A DNA stretch of 64,000 nt. Source: Lachnospiraceae bacterium GAM79. GTDB lineage: Bacteria; Bacillota; Clostridia; Lachnospirales; Lachnospiraceae. The notes under the pieces were generated by a model. That model was not told the origin of the DNA, did no database searches, and saw nothing but the letters and a program-made list of their open reading frames with translations. The position numbers and the translations under genes were made by a program. Positions within the stretch are counted from its first letter, which is position 1. Every line of letters starts with the position of its first letter. This document shows, one piece after another, positions 24,272-32,612 of the stretch. The DNA lies in assembly GCA_003584705.1 (NCBI GenBank), contig AP018536.1, positions 3,968,001 through 4,032,000 of the forward strand, in the 5' to 3' direction.

Positions 24272-25021
24272 ATGTCAGACAACCGAAAATATTATTACCT
24301 GAAACTCAAAGAAAACTATTTTGACGATGATTCCATCGTGCTGCTGGAAAGTATGCAGGATGGTGTGCTGTATTCCAACATTCTGCTCAAGCTGTATCTG
24401 AAATCGCTGAAACATGGTGGACGGCTTCAACTTGACGAGGACATTCCTTACACGGCGCAGATGATCGCCACCATTACCCGCCAGCAGATCGGCACTGTGG
24501 AGAGAGCCTTGCAGATCTTTTTGAAGCTGGGTCTTGTGGAGGTGCTGGACAGCGGCACATTCTACATGAGCAACATCGAACTTTTAATCGGCCAGTCCTC
24601 TACCGAGGCCGAGCGAAAGCGGGCTGCAAGGCTTCAAAATAAGGCTCTTTCTGCGCTTCGGACAAGTGGCGGACATTTGTCCGACATTCGTCCACCAGAG
24701 ATAGAGATAGAGTTAGAGAAAGAGATAGAGATAAAGAGAGAGATAGAGAAGGTACGCCCTGAAACGGGGCACCCTTCCCACACTTATGGCCATTACCAGA
24801 ATGTTTTCCTGACAGATGAAGAACTGGCAGACTTGCAGGCCAGCTTTCCTGCTGTATGGGAACAGTACATCGAAAAACTGTCCGAGTACATGGCTTCTAC
24901 CGGCAAGCGTTATCAGAGCCATGCAGCGACCATCCGGCGCTGGGCCGGTGAGGACGCTAAAAAAGCTGTCACACCCTCACGCAACCGGGATTACAGCGTA
25001 AAGGAGGATGAAACTGTATGA
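24272..25021 (+). CDS. Phage replisome organiser-like protein
   Basis: 249 residues. The N-terminal domain (KYYYLKLKENYFDDDSIVLLESMQDGVLYSNILLKLYLKSLKHGG) is the replisome-organiser/DnaD-like winged helix found with DnaC loaders in Firmicute phages and elements. A charged repeat at residues 146-163, built of GAGATA-like hexamers (24697-24750), separates it from a C-terminal domain (FLTDEELADLQASFP...). It overlaps the DnaC-like gene by four bases. Together they should start replication of the excised element 1. Confidence 0.85.
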   Translation: MSDNRKYYYLKLKENYFDDDSIVLLESMQDGVLYSNILLKLYLKSLKHGGRLQLDEDIPYTAQMIATITRQQIGTVERALQIFLKLGLVEVLDSGTFYMSNIELLIGQSSTEAERKRAARLQNKALSALRTSGGHLSDIRPPEIEIELEKEIEIKREIEKVRPETGHPSHTYGHYQNVFLTDEELADLQASFPAVWEQYIEKLSEYMASTGKRYQSHAATIRRWAGEDAKKAVTPSRNRDYSVKEDETV

Positions 25022-25881
25022 TTGAGATTACCGCAGAAATCCGGGCGTTCATCGACAAGGCAGCTGTCGGTGTGGAATTGGCTGAGGACGAGTATATAGA
25101 CCCGTCAGACGGGCTCATTCACTGTAAGAAATGCGGCGGCCAGAGGCAGACCGTTGTGCCATGCTTCGGGAAATCCGGCTACTTTATGCCGCGCTGCATC
25201 TGCCAGTGCCAGCGGGAGGCTGAGGAGCAGCGCAAGGCTGCTGAAGAACGGCAGCGCCGTATGGAGCGTATCAAACGCCGAAAGGCACAGGGCTTGCAAG
25301 ACCGTTATCTGTACGACTACACATTTTCCAATGATAACGGGCAAAACCCATTGATGGACAAGGCTCACGCCTATGTGGAGAACTGGAAAGAGGCATATAA
25401 GAGCAATATCGGGCTTTTGCTGTTTGGAGATGTGGGAACCGGCAAGTCTTTTTTCGCCGGATGTATTGCCAACGCTCTACTTGACCAGGATGTGCCGGTG
25501 CTGATGACGAACTTCCCCACCATTCTGAACCGCCTGACCGGGATGTTCTCTGAGGACAGGTCAGAGTTTATTGCCAGCTTTGACGAGTATGACCTGCTTA
25601 TCATTGACGATCTGGGTGTAGAGCGCAGTACAGAATATGCTATGGAGCAGATGTTTTTCGTCATCGACAGCCGCTACCGCAGCCGCAGGCCCATGATTAT
25701 CACAACAAATTTGAAACTGTCCGAGCTGAAAAACCCGCCTGATCTGGCCCACGCCCGTATCTATGACCGTATTCTGGAACGGTGTGCGCCGATCCTCTTT
25801 GACGGGAAGAATTTCCGGGAAGAAAATGCCGGTGCTACCCGACAGGCAGCAAAAGACATTGTAAACAGTAAGCACGACTGA
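25018..25881 (+). CDS. DnaC-like helicase loader ATPase
   Basis: 287 residues. An N-terminal Cys cluster (CKKCGGQ...CICQCQ) and coiled coil, then the AAA domain with Walker A GDVGTGKSF, Walker B LLIIDDLGVERST and sensor ITTNL. DnaC/IstB-type loaders bring the host helicase to a primed origin. It is coupled to the replisome organiser upstream, so element 1 carries its own replication start module. Confidence 0.92.
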   Translation: MIEITAEIRAFIDKAAVGVELAEDEYIDPSDGLIHCKKCGGQRQTVVPCFGKSGYFMPRCICQCQREAEEQRKAAEERQRRMERIKRRKAQGLQDRYLYDYTFSNDNGQNPLMDKAHAYVENWKEAYKSNIGLLLFGDVGTGKSFFAGCIANALLDQDVPVLMTNFPTILNRLTGMFSEDRSEFIASFDEYDLLIIDDLGVERSTEYAMEQMFFVIDSRYRSRRPMIITTNLKLSELKNPPDLAHARIYDRILERCAPILFDGKNFREENAGATRQAAKDIVNSKHD

Positions 25882-25924
25882 TTTTTTACCGGGCGGCACA
25901 GACCCGTTCGGAGAAAGGAGCGCC

Positions 25925-26119
25925 ATGAACAAAGAACCCCGTACTATGCAGGTGGCAGACGCCGCTACTGCGTCCAGAGCGCCGGAAAACACGCCGGCGA
26001 TGGTAAAAAAAATCGGCAAGACGACCTACAAGGTTCATGTCCATTTCAGCAATACCAGCACAGAAACCATGAGCGATAAAATCAAGCGTATGCTCAAAAA
26101 TGAAATTCAGCAGATGTGA
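25925..26119 (+). CDS. tnpW: TnpW family protein (element 1)
   Basis: 64 residues after GAAAGGAG. The C-terminal half (KKIGKTTYKVHVHFSNTSTETMSDKIKRMLKNEIQQM) matches the TnpW family of Tn4451-like elements, shared with the protein at 46738-46935 (KQGKTNYKVKVFFDHSSG). Both sit last or nearly last in their elements. Function unknown. Confidence 0.85.
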   Translation: MNKEPRTMQVADAATASRAPENTPAMVKKIGKTTYKVHVHFSNTSTETMSDKIKRMLKNEIQQM

Positions 26120-26196
26120 CAGACTGATAAACGAAGCCGCCTTGTGCTAAACTGATGATGGTACACACCAAAATTTTTGTCAAGGAGGACATGAAA

Positions 26197-26562
26197 ATGC
26201 TTTACACAGAAAAAGAGAAACATGAAATTGAGCGAGTAAAGGAAGTCTTTGCGGAACATCTGCGACAAAGCCCTGATTTTGAACTGCTCTGGTCGGACAA
26301 GGTGGGCTATGTCTGGCTGACGATTGGCGTAAATCCACTTTATGTGGATACTGGCATCAGGATAGAATCAGCCGCCGATCTCTGCTACAAGTGTTTGGAT
26401 GATGTTGCTACGGATGTTTTGTATATGACGGGCAACGATCATGCACTGGAAGCAGCCGACCCGCTGGAATTGGCCGAAATCAAGCGGCGTTGGGAGCCAT
26501 ATATCAACCAGCTGCCAGACTACGCGTATCTCTGCAAAGACCTGCTGAACGGAAAAATGTAA
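26197..26562 (+). CDS. Small hypothetical protein at right end of element 1
   Basis: 121 residues from ATG 26197, eight bases after AAGGAGG. The ATG at 26191 is too close. Acidic, no family recognised. The segment GYVWLTIG...ADLCYKCLDDVATDVL has the look of a conserved small ICE protein. Last gene before the element's right terminator. Confidence 0.65.
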   Translation: MLYTEKEKHEIERVKEVFAEHLRQSPDFELLWSDKVGYVWLTIGVNPLYVDTGIRIESAADLCYKCLDDVATDVLYMTGNDHALEAADPLELAEIKRRWEPYINQLPDYAYLCKDLLNGKM

Positions 26563-26574
26563 TCTATCAAACGA

Positions 26575-26612
26575 GGTGTCAGGAGCCATACGGTGCTTCT
26601 GGCACCTTTTTT
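26575..26612 (+). terminator. Terminator near right end of element 1
   Basis: GGTGTCAGGAGC pairs with GCTTCTGGCACC around a CATACGGT-like loop, then TTTTTT. It ends element 1 transcription 49 bases before the junction with virD4. Confidence 0.8.
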
Positions 26613-26660
26613 GTAGATTTTTTGTGAATTTGATTAAAAAGTCCTTGACAATTTGTCTCT

Positions 26661-27473
26661 GGAAAAACAGCCAAGTCGATTTTGATTTCCTGCGGCGCTC
26701 GCCTTGCCGTGTTCGACATTGCAGAGTTGCGTGAGGTCACGGCTTATGATGAGCTGGAGCTGGATACTCTGGGAGACAGGAAAACTGCCCTGTTCCTCAT
26801 CATGAGTGACACTGATGACAGCTTTAATTTCCTTATATCCATGTGTTATACCCAGCTGTTTAACCTGCTCTGCGAAAAGGCCGACGATGTGTACGACGGC
26901 AGACTGCCGGTTCATGTGCGCTGTCTGATCGACGAGTGCGCCAACATTGGCCAGATACCCAAGTTGGAAAAGCTGGTGGCCACCATCCGAAGCCGTGAGA
27001 TCTCCGCCTGTCTGGTGTTGCAGGCGCAGAGTCAGCTCAAGGCGATTTATAAGGATAACGCAGATACCATTATCGGAAACATGGATACTTCCATCTTTCT
27101 GGGCGGTAAGGAGCCGACCACTCTCAAGGAGCTGGCCGCCGTGCTGGGTAAGGAAACCATCGACACCTACAACACCGGAGAGAGCCGTGGGAGGGAAACA
27201 TCCCATTCACTCAACTATCAAAAATTGGGGAAAGAGCTGATGAGCCAGGATGAGCTTGCTGTTATGGATGGCGGCAAGTGTATCCTCCAGCTGCGCGGTG
27301 TGCGTCCTTTCCTTTCGGATAAGTACGACATCACCAAGCACCCCAATTTCAAGTACACTGCCGACGCGGATGACAAGAACGCTTTTGATATTGAAGCATT
27401 CTTGTCCGCAAGGCTGAAACTCAAGCCCAATGAGGTCTGCGATGTATATGAAGTAGACACAAAGGGCGCTTAA
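26661..27473 (+). pseudogene. virD4: VirD4/TraG coupling protein, 3' part (interrupted)
   Basis: After the GG at 26661-26662 the frame reads KTAKSILISCGARLA, then LIMSDTDDSFNFL, the Walker B region VRCLIDECANIGQIPKLEKLV and the LQAQSQLK segment of VirD4/TraG ATPases. It ends at 27473. No start codon or ribosome site fits this fragment, so it is silent as it stands. Together with codons 1-340 at 10364-11382 it makes a normal 609-residue coupling protein. No internal damage is visible, which indicates recent insertion or repeated excision. Confidence 0.93.
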
Positions 27474-27586
27474 TTTCGTTCCGCTTTAGAAGGGAGTGAT
27501 CTTATCTATTCGCCGCATCTGCCCTCTATGGGCCATTGGCGTACAAAGCGGACAATCGCGAGAAAAAATAATGAAAAAGGAGGACA

Positions 27587-27634
27587 GCCGGAATCATGCC
27601 CCCGGAAACCGGGCGGCAGATTGTTCCGGCTTTT
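27587..27634 (+). terminator. Terminator-like double hairpin before maff2
   Basis: GCCGGAA (27587-27593) pairs with TTCCGGC (27624-27630) around an inner CCCGG/CCGGG stem, followed by TTTTG. It lies in the 219-bp gap between virD4 and maff2, so the channel genes may be separately transcribed or the read-through reduced. Confidence 0.65.
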
Positions 27635-27692
27635 GTATGCCTATGAAACATGACAAACCTATTTTTTAATCAGATTCCGGCTAACAAACTAT

Positions 27693-27911
27693 ATGGCATT
27701 TTTTGAACAGGCAATCACCGTTCTTCAGACCCTCGTTATCGCGCTCGGTGCCGGTCTCGGTATCTGGGGCGTTATCAACCTGCTGGAAGGTTACGGCAAC
27801 GACAACCCCGGCGCCAAGAGCCAGGGCATGAAGCAGCTCATGGCCGGTGCTGGTGTAGCCGTGGTAGGCATGGTCCTTGTACCTCTGCTCTCCGGGCTTT
27901 TCTCTGTCTAA
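27693..27911 (+). CDS. Maff2 family membrane protein (VirB2-like)
   Basis: 72 residues, almost entirely two membrane helices (about 8-27 and 48-69) separated by EGYGNDNPGAKSQGM. This small two-helix plan and its place before a VirB6-like gene suggest a pilin or channel subunit like VirB2. The family is named Maff2. No strong ribosome site is seen before the ATG. Confidence 0.8.
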   Translation: MAFFEQAITVLQTLVIALGAGLGIWGVINLLEGYGNDNPGAKSQGMKQLMAGAGVAVVGMVLVPLLSGLFSV

Positions 27912-27980
27912 GCGTCTCCGTATGAAATCCTTGCCGCTCCCGCAGTTTTGCGGGGGCGGCGGAAAGGAGGTTGACACCGT

Positions 27981-28850
27981 ATGGATTTCTTACTTGAAGC
28001 CCTGACAAATTGGCTGAAAGAAATGCTGGTGGGCGGCATTATGAGCAACCTTTCGGGGATGTTTGACAGTGTAAACCAGCAGGTCGCGGATATATCCGTA
28101 CAGGTAGGCCAGACCCCACAGGGATGGAATGGCAGTATTTTCAGCATGATTGAGAATCTGTCCAACTCCATCATGGTGCCGATTGCAGGCGTGATCCTGG
28201 CTATCGTGATGACCGTAGACCTGATCCAGATGATCGCAGACAAGAACAACCTGCATGATGTGGACACCTGGATGATTTTCAAGTGGGTGTTCAAATCAGC
28301 CGCTGCCATCCTCATTGTCACAAATACATGGAATATCGTGATGGGCGTCTTTGATATGGCGCAGAGCGTAGTGGCGCAGGCGGCAGGGGTTATCAATTCG
28401 GATGCGTCCATTGACATTTCCTCAGTTATGACCGATCTGGAACCGAGGCTGATGGAAATGGATCTGGGACCGCTGTTCGGACTGTGGTTCCAATCCCTCT
28501 TTATTGGCATTACTATGTGGGCGTTATATATCTGTATCTTTATCGTTATTTATGGCCGTATGATCGAAATCTACCTTGTGACTTCGGTGGCTCCCGTTCC
28601 AATGGCTGCAATGATGGGTAAAGAATGGGGCGGTATGGGACAGAATTACCTCCGATCCCTGCTGGCGCTGGGCTTTCAGGCGTTTCTCATTATCGTCTGC
28701 GTGGCAATTTATGCTGTGCTGGTGCAGAACATCGCTCTGGAAGATGACATCATCATGGCAATCTGGAGCTGCGTGGGCTACACCGTACTGCTGTGCTTTA
28801 CGCTGTTCAAAACCGGCAGTCTCGCAAAATCAGTCTTTCAGGCGCACTAA
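27981..28850 (+). CDS. VirB6/TrbL-like channel protein
   Basis: 289 residues with at least six membrane helices (about residues 60-85, 100-120, 170-195, 200-215, 230-250, 255-275) and a polar N-terminus. The order Maff2, this gene, PrgI, VirB4 is that of type IV secretion systems of Tn1549-like ICEs, where the protein is the VirB6-type inner channel. The start follows AAAGGAGG with a GTTGACACC spacer. Confidence 0.85.
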   Translation: MDFLLEALTNWLKEMLVGGIMSNLSGMFDSVNQQVADISVQVGQTPQGWNGSIFSMIENLSNSIMVPIAGVILAIVMTVDLIQMIADKNNLHDVDTWMIFKWVFKSAAAILIVTNTWNIVMGVFDMAQSVVAQAAGVINSDASIDISSVMTDLEPRLMEMDLGPLFGLWFQSLFIGITMWALYICIFIVIYGRMIEIYLVTSVAPVPMAAMMGKEWGGMGQNYLRSLLALGFQAFLIIVCVAIYAVLVQNIALEDDIIMAIWSCVGYTVLLCFTLFKTGSLAKSVFQAH

Positions 28851-28863
28851 AGGAGGGTTCTGT

Positions 28864-29409
28864 ATGAAAAAATATCAAATCATTTACGCAGACCCGCCAT
28901 GGAACTACAAAGTATATTCCAAGAAAGGATTGGGACGCAGTGCAGAAAGTCACTATCCGACCATGAGTATCGAGGATATTTGTGCGCTGCCAGTAGGCAA
29001 CTTGGCGGATAAAGACTGTGCCTTGTTTTTATGGGTCACGATTCCATGTTTACTGGAAGGTCTCTCAGTTCTGAAGGCATGGGGATTTACCTATAAAACC
29101 GTCGGCTTTGTTTGGGTAAAGCAAAATCGAAAGGCAGATAGCTTGTTCTGGGGAATGGGATATTGGACGCGCTCCAATGTGGAACTTTGTATCCTCGCAA
29201 CGAAAGGACATCCCAAGCGTATAAACGCAGCTGTTCATCAGGTCATTGTCTCTCACATTGAAGAACATTCAAAAAAACCGCAGGAAGCCAGAGAACGCAT
29301 TGTCTCATTGATGGGTGATCTCCCGCGCATAGAACTGTTTGCTCGTCAATCCACACCCGGTTGGGATGTGTGGGGAAATGAAGTGGACAGCTCTATTTCA
29401 TTCCCATAA
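28864..29409 (+). CDS. MT-A70 family adenine methyltransferase
   Basis: 181 residues. The catalytic DPPW (residues 10-13) follows the first strand, with SHYPTMSIEDICALPV, ALFLWVTIPCLLEGLSVLKAWGF and a C-terminal PQEARERIVSLMGDLPRIELFAR, all typical of MT-A70 enzymes that make N6-methyladenine in phages and mobile elements. It sits between two secretion genes with AAAGGAGG before it, so it is made together with the transfer apparatus. It may modify incoming or outgoing ICE DNA against restriction. The recognition sequence is unknown. Confidence 0.92.
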   Translation: MKKYQIIYADPPWNYKVYSKKGLGRSAESHYPTMSIEDICALPVGNLADKDCALFLWVTIPCLLEGLSVLKAWGFTYKTVGFVWVKQNRKADSLFWGMGYWTRSNVELCILATKGHPKRINAAVHQVIVSHIEEHSKKPQEARERIVSLMGDLPRIELFARQSTPGWDVWGNEVDSSISFP

Positions 29410-29423
29410 AGGAGGTGGATAAT

Positions 29424-29879
29424 ATGGCTTATGTACCCGTACCCAAAGATTTAACCAAAGTCGAAACCAAGGTCATGTTCAATCTGACACGAAGGCAGCT
29501 GGTCTGCTTTACCGCCGGGGCGCTTGTAGGTGTACCGCTGTTCTTGTGGCTCCGTGAGCCTGCGGGAAACAGCATGGCTGCCATGTGTATGATGCTGGTC
29601 ATGATGCCCTTCTTCCTGCTGGCAATGTATGAAAAGCATGGACAGCCCCTGGAAAAGATCGTGGGCAACATCCTCAAAGTAGCTGTGATCCGTCCCAAGC
29701 AGCGTCCCTACCAGACCAATAACTTTTATGCCGTATTAAAGCGGCAGGAAATGCTCGATAAGGAGGTGTATGACATTGTTCACCGCAATGAAAAGCTGGC
29801 TGCGCCGTCTGCTGGGAAAACCGGAAGAAAAGACCGTGCATCCGGTAAAGACAAAGAAAAAGCTGTCCCGCGCCGATAA
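29424..29879 (+). CDS. prgI: PrgI-family membrane protein
   Basis: 151 residues from ATG 29424, eight bases after GGAGG (an earlier GTG overlaps the ribosome site). Two membrane helices (about residues 25-45 and 50-72) lie near the N-terminus after PKDLTKVETKVMFNLTRRQLVCF. PrgI proteins are inner channel parts (VirB3-like) of Gram-positive type IV systems. The gene overlaps the VirB4 gene by more than 100 bases, a common arrangement that couples the two. Confidence 0.9.
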   Translation: MAYVPVPKDLTKVETKVMFNLTRRQLVCFTAGALVGVPLFLWLREPAGNSMAAMCMMLVMMPFFLLAMYEKHGQPLEKIVGNILKVAVIRPKQRPYQTNNFYAVLKRQEMLDKEVYDIVHRNEKLAAPSAGKTGRKDRASGKDKEKAVPRR

Positions 29880-32235
29880 GAAGCAGATCGAAGCGGCCAT
29901 TGCCCGCGCCAACCGCACGGACAAAAAAGGAAAATCGGCACAGGACAGTATCCCCTATGAACGAATGTGGCCGGACGGGATCTGCCGCGTATCGGACAGC
30001 CACTACACAAAGACCATTCAGTTTCAGGACATCAACTATCAGCTCTCCCAAAATGAAGATAAGACCGCGATCTTTGAGGGCTGGTGTGATTTCCTCAATT
30101 ATTTCGACAGCTCGATTCACTTCCAGCTGTCTTTTTTGAACCTTGCGGCATCGGAGGAGACCTTTGCCAACTCCATTTCCATTCCGCCCCAGGGGGATGC
30201 CTTTGACAGTATCCGTGAGGAATATACCACGATGCTGCAAAATCAGCTGGTCAGAGGCAACAACGGTCTCATCAAGACCAAATACCTGACCTTTGGTATC
30301 AACGCTGACAGCATCAAAGCCGCCAAGCCCCGTCTGGAGCGTATTGAGACCGATATACTCAATAACTTCAAGCGTCTTGGTGTAGCCGCCAGAACATTGG
30401 ACGGTAAGGAAAGGCTTTCCCAGCTTCATGCGGTATTCCACATGGATGAACAGCTCCCGTTTCAGTTTGAATGGGACTGGCTGGCTCCTTCCGGCCTGTC
30501 CACGAAAGATTTTATTGCACCAAGCTCCTTTGAGTTCCGCACCGGCAAGCAGTTCCGTATGGGCAAGAAATACGGGGCTGTTTCTTTTTTGCAGATTTTA
30601 GCCCCAGAGCTGAATGACCGTCTGCTGGCTGATTTTCTGGATATGGAAAGCTCGCTCATTGTGAGTATGCACATTCAGTCGGTGGATCAGGTGAAAGCCA
30701 TCAAAACGGTAAAGCGTAAGATTACCGATCTGGACCGCAGTAAGATTGAGGAACAGAAAAAAGCAGTCCGCGCCGGATACGACATGGACATCATTCCTTC
30801 TGACCTTGCCACCTACGGCAGCGAAGCGAAAAAGCTGTTGCAGGATTTGCAGAGCCGAAACGAGAGAATGTTCCTGGTCTCCTTTTTGGTGCTGAACACA
30901 GCGGACACCCCCCGTCAGCTTGGAAACAACATCTTTCAGGCAGGCTCTATTGCCCAGAAGTATAACTGCCAGCTGACCAGACTGGACTTCCAGCAGGAAG
31001 AAGGGCTGATGAGCTGTCTGCCCCTGGGACTCAATCAGATCGAGATTCAGCGAGGGCTGACCACCAGTTCTACGGCTATCTTTGTACCATTCACCACACA
31101 GGAATTATTCCAGAACGGCAAAGAAGCCCTGTACTACGGCATCAATGCCCTGTCCAACAACCTCATCATGGTGGATAGAAAGCTGCTGAAAAACCCCAAC
31201 GGCTTGATTTTGGGTACGCCGGGTTCCGGTAAGTCTTTCAGCGCCAAGCGTGAGATTGCCAACTGCTTTTTGCTTACCAATGATGATGTCATCATCTGTG
31301 ACCCGGAAGCGGAGTACGCACCTCTGGTGGAGCGTCTGCATGGGCAGGTCATCAAGATCTCGCCTACCTCAACCAACTACATCAATCCGATGGATCTGAA
31401 CCTGGACTATTCGGATGATGAAAGCCCGCTGTCCCTCAAGTCTGACTTTATCCTCAGCTTGTGTGAGCTGATCGTGGGCGGTAAGGACGGATTGCAGCCG
31501 GTGCAGAAAACCATCATCGACCGTTGTGTGCGTCTGGTCTATCAGACCTACCTCAATGACCCGCGCCCGGAGAATATGCCCATACTGGAGGATCTATATA
31601 ACCTGCTCCGTTCACAGGAGGAAAAGGAAGCCCAGTATATCGCCACGGCCCTTGAAATCTATGTAACCGGCTCCCTCAATGTGTTCAATCACCAGAGCAA
31701 TGTGGACATCAATAACCGCATTGTCTGCTATGACATTAAGGAGCTGGGCAAGCAACTCAAGAAAATCGGTATGTTGGTGGTCCAGGATCAGGTGTGGAAC
31801 CGCGTTACCATTAACCGCGCTGCCCACAAGTCCACCCGTTATTACATCGACGAGATGCACCTGCTTTTGAAGGAGGAGCAGACCGCCGCTTATACGGTGG
31901 AAATCTGGAAGCGATTCCGCAAATGGGGCGGTATTCCGACAGGTATCACCCAGAATGTCAAAGACCTTTTGAGCAGCCGCGAGGTGGAGAACATCTTTGA
32001 AAACTCCGACTTCGTGTATATGCTCAACCAGGCAGGCGGAGACCGTCAGATTCTCGCCAAGCAGCTGGGCATTTCCACGCACCAGCTTAGCTATGTGACC
32101 CACTCCGGTGAGGGCGAGGGCCTGCTGTTCTATGGCTCCACCATCCTGCCCTTCGTTGACCACTTCCCGAAGAATACTGAGCTTTACCGCATTATGTCCA
32201 CCAAACCCCAGGAACTGAAAAAGGAGGATGAATAA
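29770..32235 (+). CDS. virB4: VirB4/TraE conjugation ATPase
   Basis: 821 residues. Walker A GTPGSGKSFSAKRE (about residue 482), the Walker B region RYYIDEMHLLLKEE, and RKWGGIPTGITQNVKDLL typical of VirB4. It energises assembly of the transfer channel. The ATG at 29770 is only three bases from AAGGAGG. TTG 29776 or ATG 29788 may be the true start. A charged N-terminal 60 residues precede the conserved ERMWPDGICRV. No interruption seen. Confidence 0.94.
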   Translation: MTLFTAMKSWLRRLLGKPEEKTVHPVKTKKKLSRADKKQIEAAIARANRTDKKGKSAQDSIPYERMWPDGICRVSDSHYTKTIQFQDINYQLSQNEDKTAIFEGWCDFLNYFDSSIHFQLSFLNLAASEETFANSISIPPQGDAFDSIREEYTTMLQNQLVRGNNGLIKTKYLTFGINADSIKAAKPRLERIETDILNNFKRLGVAARTLDGKERLSQLHAVFHMDEQLPFQFEWDWLAPSGLSTKDFIAPSSFEFRTGKQFRMGKKYGAVSFLQILAPELNDRLLADFLDMESSLIVSMHIQSVDQVKAIKTVKRKITDLDRSKIEEQKKAVRAGYDMDIIPSDLATYGSEAKKLLQDLQSRNERMFLVSFLVLNTADTPRQLGNNIFQAGSIAQKYNCQLTRLDFQQEEGLMSCLPLGLNQIEIQRGLTTSSTAIFVPFTTQELFQNGKEALYYGINALSNNLIMVDRKLLKNPNGLILGTPGSGKSFSAKREIANCFLLTNDDVIICDPEAEYAPLVERLHGQVIKISPTSTNYINPMDLNLDYSDDESPLSLKSDFILSLCELIVGGKDGLQPVQKTIIDRCVRLVYQTYLNDPRPENMPILEDLYNLLRSQEEKEAQYIATALEIYVTGSLNVFNHQSNVDINNRIVCYDIKELGKQLKKIGMLVVQDQVWNRVTINRAAHKSTRYYIDEMHLLLKEEQTAAYTVEIWKRFRKWGGIPTGITQNVKDLLSSREVENIFENSDFVYMLNQAGGDRQILAKQLGISTHQLSYVTHSGEGEGLLFYGSTILPFVDHFPKNTELYRIMSTKPQELKKEDE

Positions 32236-32237
32236 CT

Positions 32238-32612
32238 ATGAAACAGAATATTTGCGAACTTGATACCATGATTTTTTTCCGTGAGGCATTGGAGGCTCAC
32301 GAATTCATGTTGCTTCCGGTAATGGCCTCCGCTGTTGTTGAGTGTCGTACCGCTGACAAAGAACTCAAAACCTTGAATGAGGATGGCGAAATTGGTCTTG
32401 CCCGTCTCTTTTCGATTTGGGCGAATATGATGTGTGCCCCTGGTGCAGGAACCATTGTAGGGTGCAGACCTATCACAATGCTCTCTGAGATTCTGGCGCA
32501 AGTCCATGCGTATCTCACCGTGCATCCGCTATATGATCCGGAAGGTTTGGCCCTCTATGTGGAGCTGCACCACATGATGGATGCTATCCTAATGGGTGAT
32601 TGGTTTGAATAA
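32238..32612 (+). CDS. Hypothetical protein after virB4
   Basis: 124 residues beginning two bases after the virB4 stop, with AAGGAGG inside the end of virB4. No family recognised, no membrane helix. It overlaps the CHAP protein by 17 bases, so it is part of the transfer operon. Possibly a small cytoplasmic helper. Confidence 0.6.
   Translation: MKQNICELDTMIFFREALEAHEFMLLPVMASAVVECRTADKELKTLNEDGEIGLARLFSIWANMMCAPGAGTIVGCRPITMLSEILAQVHAYLTVHPLYDPEGLALYVELHHMMDAILMGDWFE

Larger units (their letters stand above)
11383..26662 (+). mobile_element. Element 1: Tn4451-like mobilizable element in virD4
   Basis: About 15.28 kb bounded by a GG dinucleotide in virD4 (11381-11382 and 26661-26662). It has the Tn4451 plan: large serine recombinase (tnpX) at the left end, tnpV, cargo, relaxase with oriT (tnpZ role), tnpW near the right end. 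It has no terminal inverted repeats and no longer target duplication, as expected of serine recombinase insertion. The right end reads CCTTGACAA, nine bases, then the crossover dinucleotide, as in element 2. It encodes mobilization but no secretion channel, so it depends on a helper. Confidence 0.9.
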
